Positions 63,107-64,000 of a DNA stretch of 64,000 nt are shown here, one piece after another. A program made the position numbers and the translations under genes. The stretch spans positions 393,914 to 457,913 of the forward strand of contig NZ_WBPF01000021.1 of NCBI RefSeq assembly GCF_008923725.1. Direction: 5' to 3'. The notes beneath the pieces were generated by a model that worked only from the letters and a program-made list of their open reading frames with translations, made no database searches and had not been told where the DNA came from. Source of the stretch: Bacillus sp. CH140a_4T. Its GTDB lineage: Bacteria; Bacillota; Bacilli; Bacillales; Bacillaceae_G. The number at the start of each line of letters is the position of its first letter. Position 1 is the stretch's first letter.

Positions 63107-63460
63107 TTAATCATTAACGGGATCTATACTCCAATTAATGATTTCAATATGTTTCACCTCCACTTTCCCTTTGACAAGAACATGTGGAATTAGGTGAAAC
63201 ATCCCGAATCTTCTACCCTTTTCATATTCCTCTCTGTAATATTCTTTTGTGCAGATATTTAATTACTTTAATTCTCTATATTCATTAAAGTTGATGAGTT
63301 CTATTTCACATTCTTTTAATTCTCTATTTGGTCCACCCCAATTATGCTTTGAGTACTTGTATATTGCCATACATTGGCCATTCAGTGCGCTAATAGGAAT
63401 TTTATAAAATAGTTTATTTGTACGAATGTTTACTCCTATTTCCAACAATACTTTGTCAAC
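63107..63460 (-). pseudogene. 3' part of a gene cut by an IS605-type element and an in-frame stop
   Basis: One minus-strand frame runs from the end of the IS element to 63107. It reads VLLEIGVNIRTNKLFYKIPI ... ELINFNEYRELK, then TAA at 63265-63263, and continues in the same frame with LNICTKEYYREEYEKGRRFG ... IEIINWSIDPVND and a TAA at 63109-63107. Both parts look like good protein, and the second lacks any start codon with a ribosome site. So it is probably one gene with a nonsense mutation, its 5' part removed by the insertion. Family unknown. The alternative is two separate small genes. Confidence 0.5.
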
Positions 63461-63463
63461 TAC

Positions 63464-63493
63464 CCCCACTGAGATGAAACGTTTCAGTCGGGG
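63464..63493 (-). repeat. Right-end hairpin of the IS605-type element
   Basis: Imperfect palindrome CCCCACTGA / TCAGTCGGGG around GAAACGTTTC. IS605-family transposases recognise such sub-terminal hairpins rather than inverted repeats. Confidence 0.6.
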
Positions 63494-63698
63494 CTTGAGT
63501 TAGAACGCTAGGTCTTTTCATCTATCGCTAGACAATTTGACGCTCTAGCATTCATGCCACCTTATGGTAACACCCCAAGTATATTTTTGGTTGGTACTTG
63601 AAACGAACAATCGTTTTCCCACTTGCACCACTCAGATGAATCCGGCGTGTGCTACAAGCCCCGACAAGTCGAGTACACATGGATGGTTGACACACCCA
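63494..63698 (-). ncRNA. Possible omega RNA (reRNA) region downstream of tnpB
   Basis: In IS605-family elements the 3' end of tnpB and the sequence up to the right end encode the guide RNA of TnpB. This 205-base stretch has no frame and several GC-richer self-complementary blocks (for example CTAGCG/CGCTAG around 63510 and 63527). Assigned by position and family knowledge only. Confidence 0.4.
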
Positions 63699-64000
63699 CT
63701 AAGCTATGCGCAAAGCAACAGCCTTACGTTTTTGCACTTCTAATAGAATCGGCGTTTTCACTTTCAGATTGCCATCCAATTCTACAACTCTTGATTTTTG
63801 CAATGTATTCAGCGCACCATTAATATCAGCATGGATACATGTTCCTGCTTTACTTTGGTACAGACCACGAGTAATTCTTTTGCCACTAAAGTGATAATGC
63901 GCCTTATCATCCTTAGACCAAACTGGAACCGGATCTTTATCAAGAAAACTAGCTTTTGAAGTATAGCTTTCTTCTTGTTTGAAAAATCGTATACCTTCTT
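63699..64000 (-). CDS. TnpB/OrfB-like RNA-guided nuclease, C-terminal part (partial)
   Basis: Open frame entering from the window edge and ending at TAG 63701-63699, about 99 residues. It reads ESYTSKASFLDKDPVPVW, then FSGKRITRGLYQSKAGT and IHADINGALNTLQKS. ADINGALN holds the RuvC-III catalytic aspartate of TnpB. The segment with TSKASFLD lacks the CxxC zinc pair of many TnpB proteins, as in one known IS605 OrfB subgroup. The N-terminal RuvC-I/II parts are outside the window, so activity cannot be judged. Confidence 0.8.
   Translation of the reverse strand, partial: EGIRFFKQEESYTSKASFLDKDPVPVWSKDDKAHYHFSGKRITRGLYQSKAGTCIHADINGALNTLQKSRVVELDGNLKVKTPILLEVQKRKAVALRIA

Larger units (their letters stand above)
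63461..64000 (-). mobile_element. IS200/IS605-family element, right end (partial)
   Basis: A tnpB-like gene is followed by about 200 bases of structured non-coding sequence and then a terminal hairpin, as in IS605-family elements. The left end and any TnpA gene lie beyond the window edge. Confidence 0.75.

Noticed and set aside
1-64000. CRISPR arrays, rRNA or tRNA genes, prophage
   Set aside because: No regular spaced repeats, no tRNA cloverleaf or rRNA sequence and no phage structural genes were seen. The repeats present are coding or bcr1-like.

Overview
The window is a low-GC Gram-positive chromosome segment. It most resembles the Bacillus cereus group (cereus, anthracis, thuringiensis). 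Evidence: recognisable Bacillus orthologues (Amj, BrxA, YpgQ, YpgR/CvfC, YfmR-type ABC-F, SsbB, SpoVS-like), exosporium-type proteins, strong AGGAGG ribosome sites, four T-box leaders, and two short elements flanked by TTTAT that fit the group-specific bcr1 repeat. All calls come from reading the sequence; no database search was run.

Layout. 1-9 kb: HAD phosphatases, a TrmO/GNAT pair, an Asp/Glu racemase, a GntP permease/Fe-alcohol dehydrogenase operon, the lipid II flippase Amj, a nucleotidyltransferase and an alpha/beta hydrolase. 8.8-10.5 kb: an NSS (LeuT-type) transporter behind a T-box whose specifier reads CTC (Leu). 10.6-14.1 kb: a two-component system with two acidic-tailed PepSY proteins. 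14.2-16.9 kb: DASS transporter plus glycerate kinase, then a decayed gene.

17.5-30.9 kb holds the most unusual system: a type VII secretion (T7SSb-like) locus on the minus strand. Its order is vWA protein, PP2C phosphatase, YukD-like protein, EssC ATPase without N-terminal FHA domains, WXG100 protein, a kinase-TM-TPR protein in the place of EssB, and a membrane-anchored Asn-Pro repeat protein. A DUF975 membrane protein and a SUKH-like possible immunity protein follow. The vWA + PP2C + kinase set matches the TerY-type phosphorylation triad, here apparently wired into a secretion machine. The WXG100 gene has its own promoter-like sequence and a strong terminator.

31-47.6 kb carries three aminoacyl-tRNA synthetases (archaeal-type AspRS, long IleRS, ArgRS), probably second copies. 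Each has a T-box with a matching specifier (GAC, ATC, CGC). The AspRS leader also holds a well-translated-looking mini-ORF with five Asp then three Asn codons. Between them lie a MurF-type ligase, an M36 metalloprotease, and a 1400-residue TPR protein with an embedded C39 peptidase domain.

47.6-57 kb is ordinary Bacillus chromosome (RsmJ-like methyltransferase, BrxA, DCC thioredoxin-like protein, CvfC, FAD monooxygenase/TetR pair with a palindromic operator, SsbB with a ComK-like box, Bax inhibitor-like protein, ABC-F, HD hydrolase). 57-63 kb is rich in probable spore-surface and small proteins, including two below 60 aa. The right edge cuts an IS605-family TnpB element that interrupts an already damaged gene.
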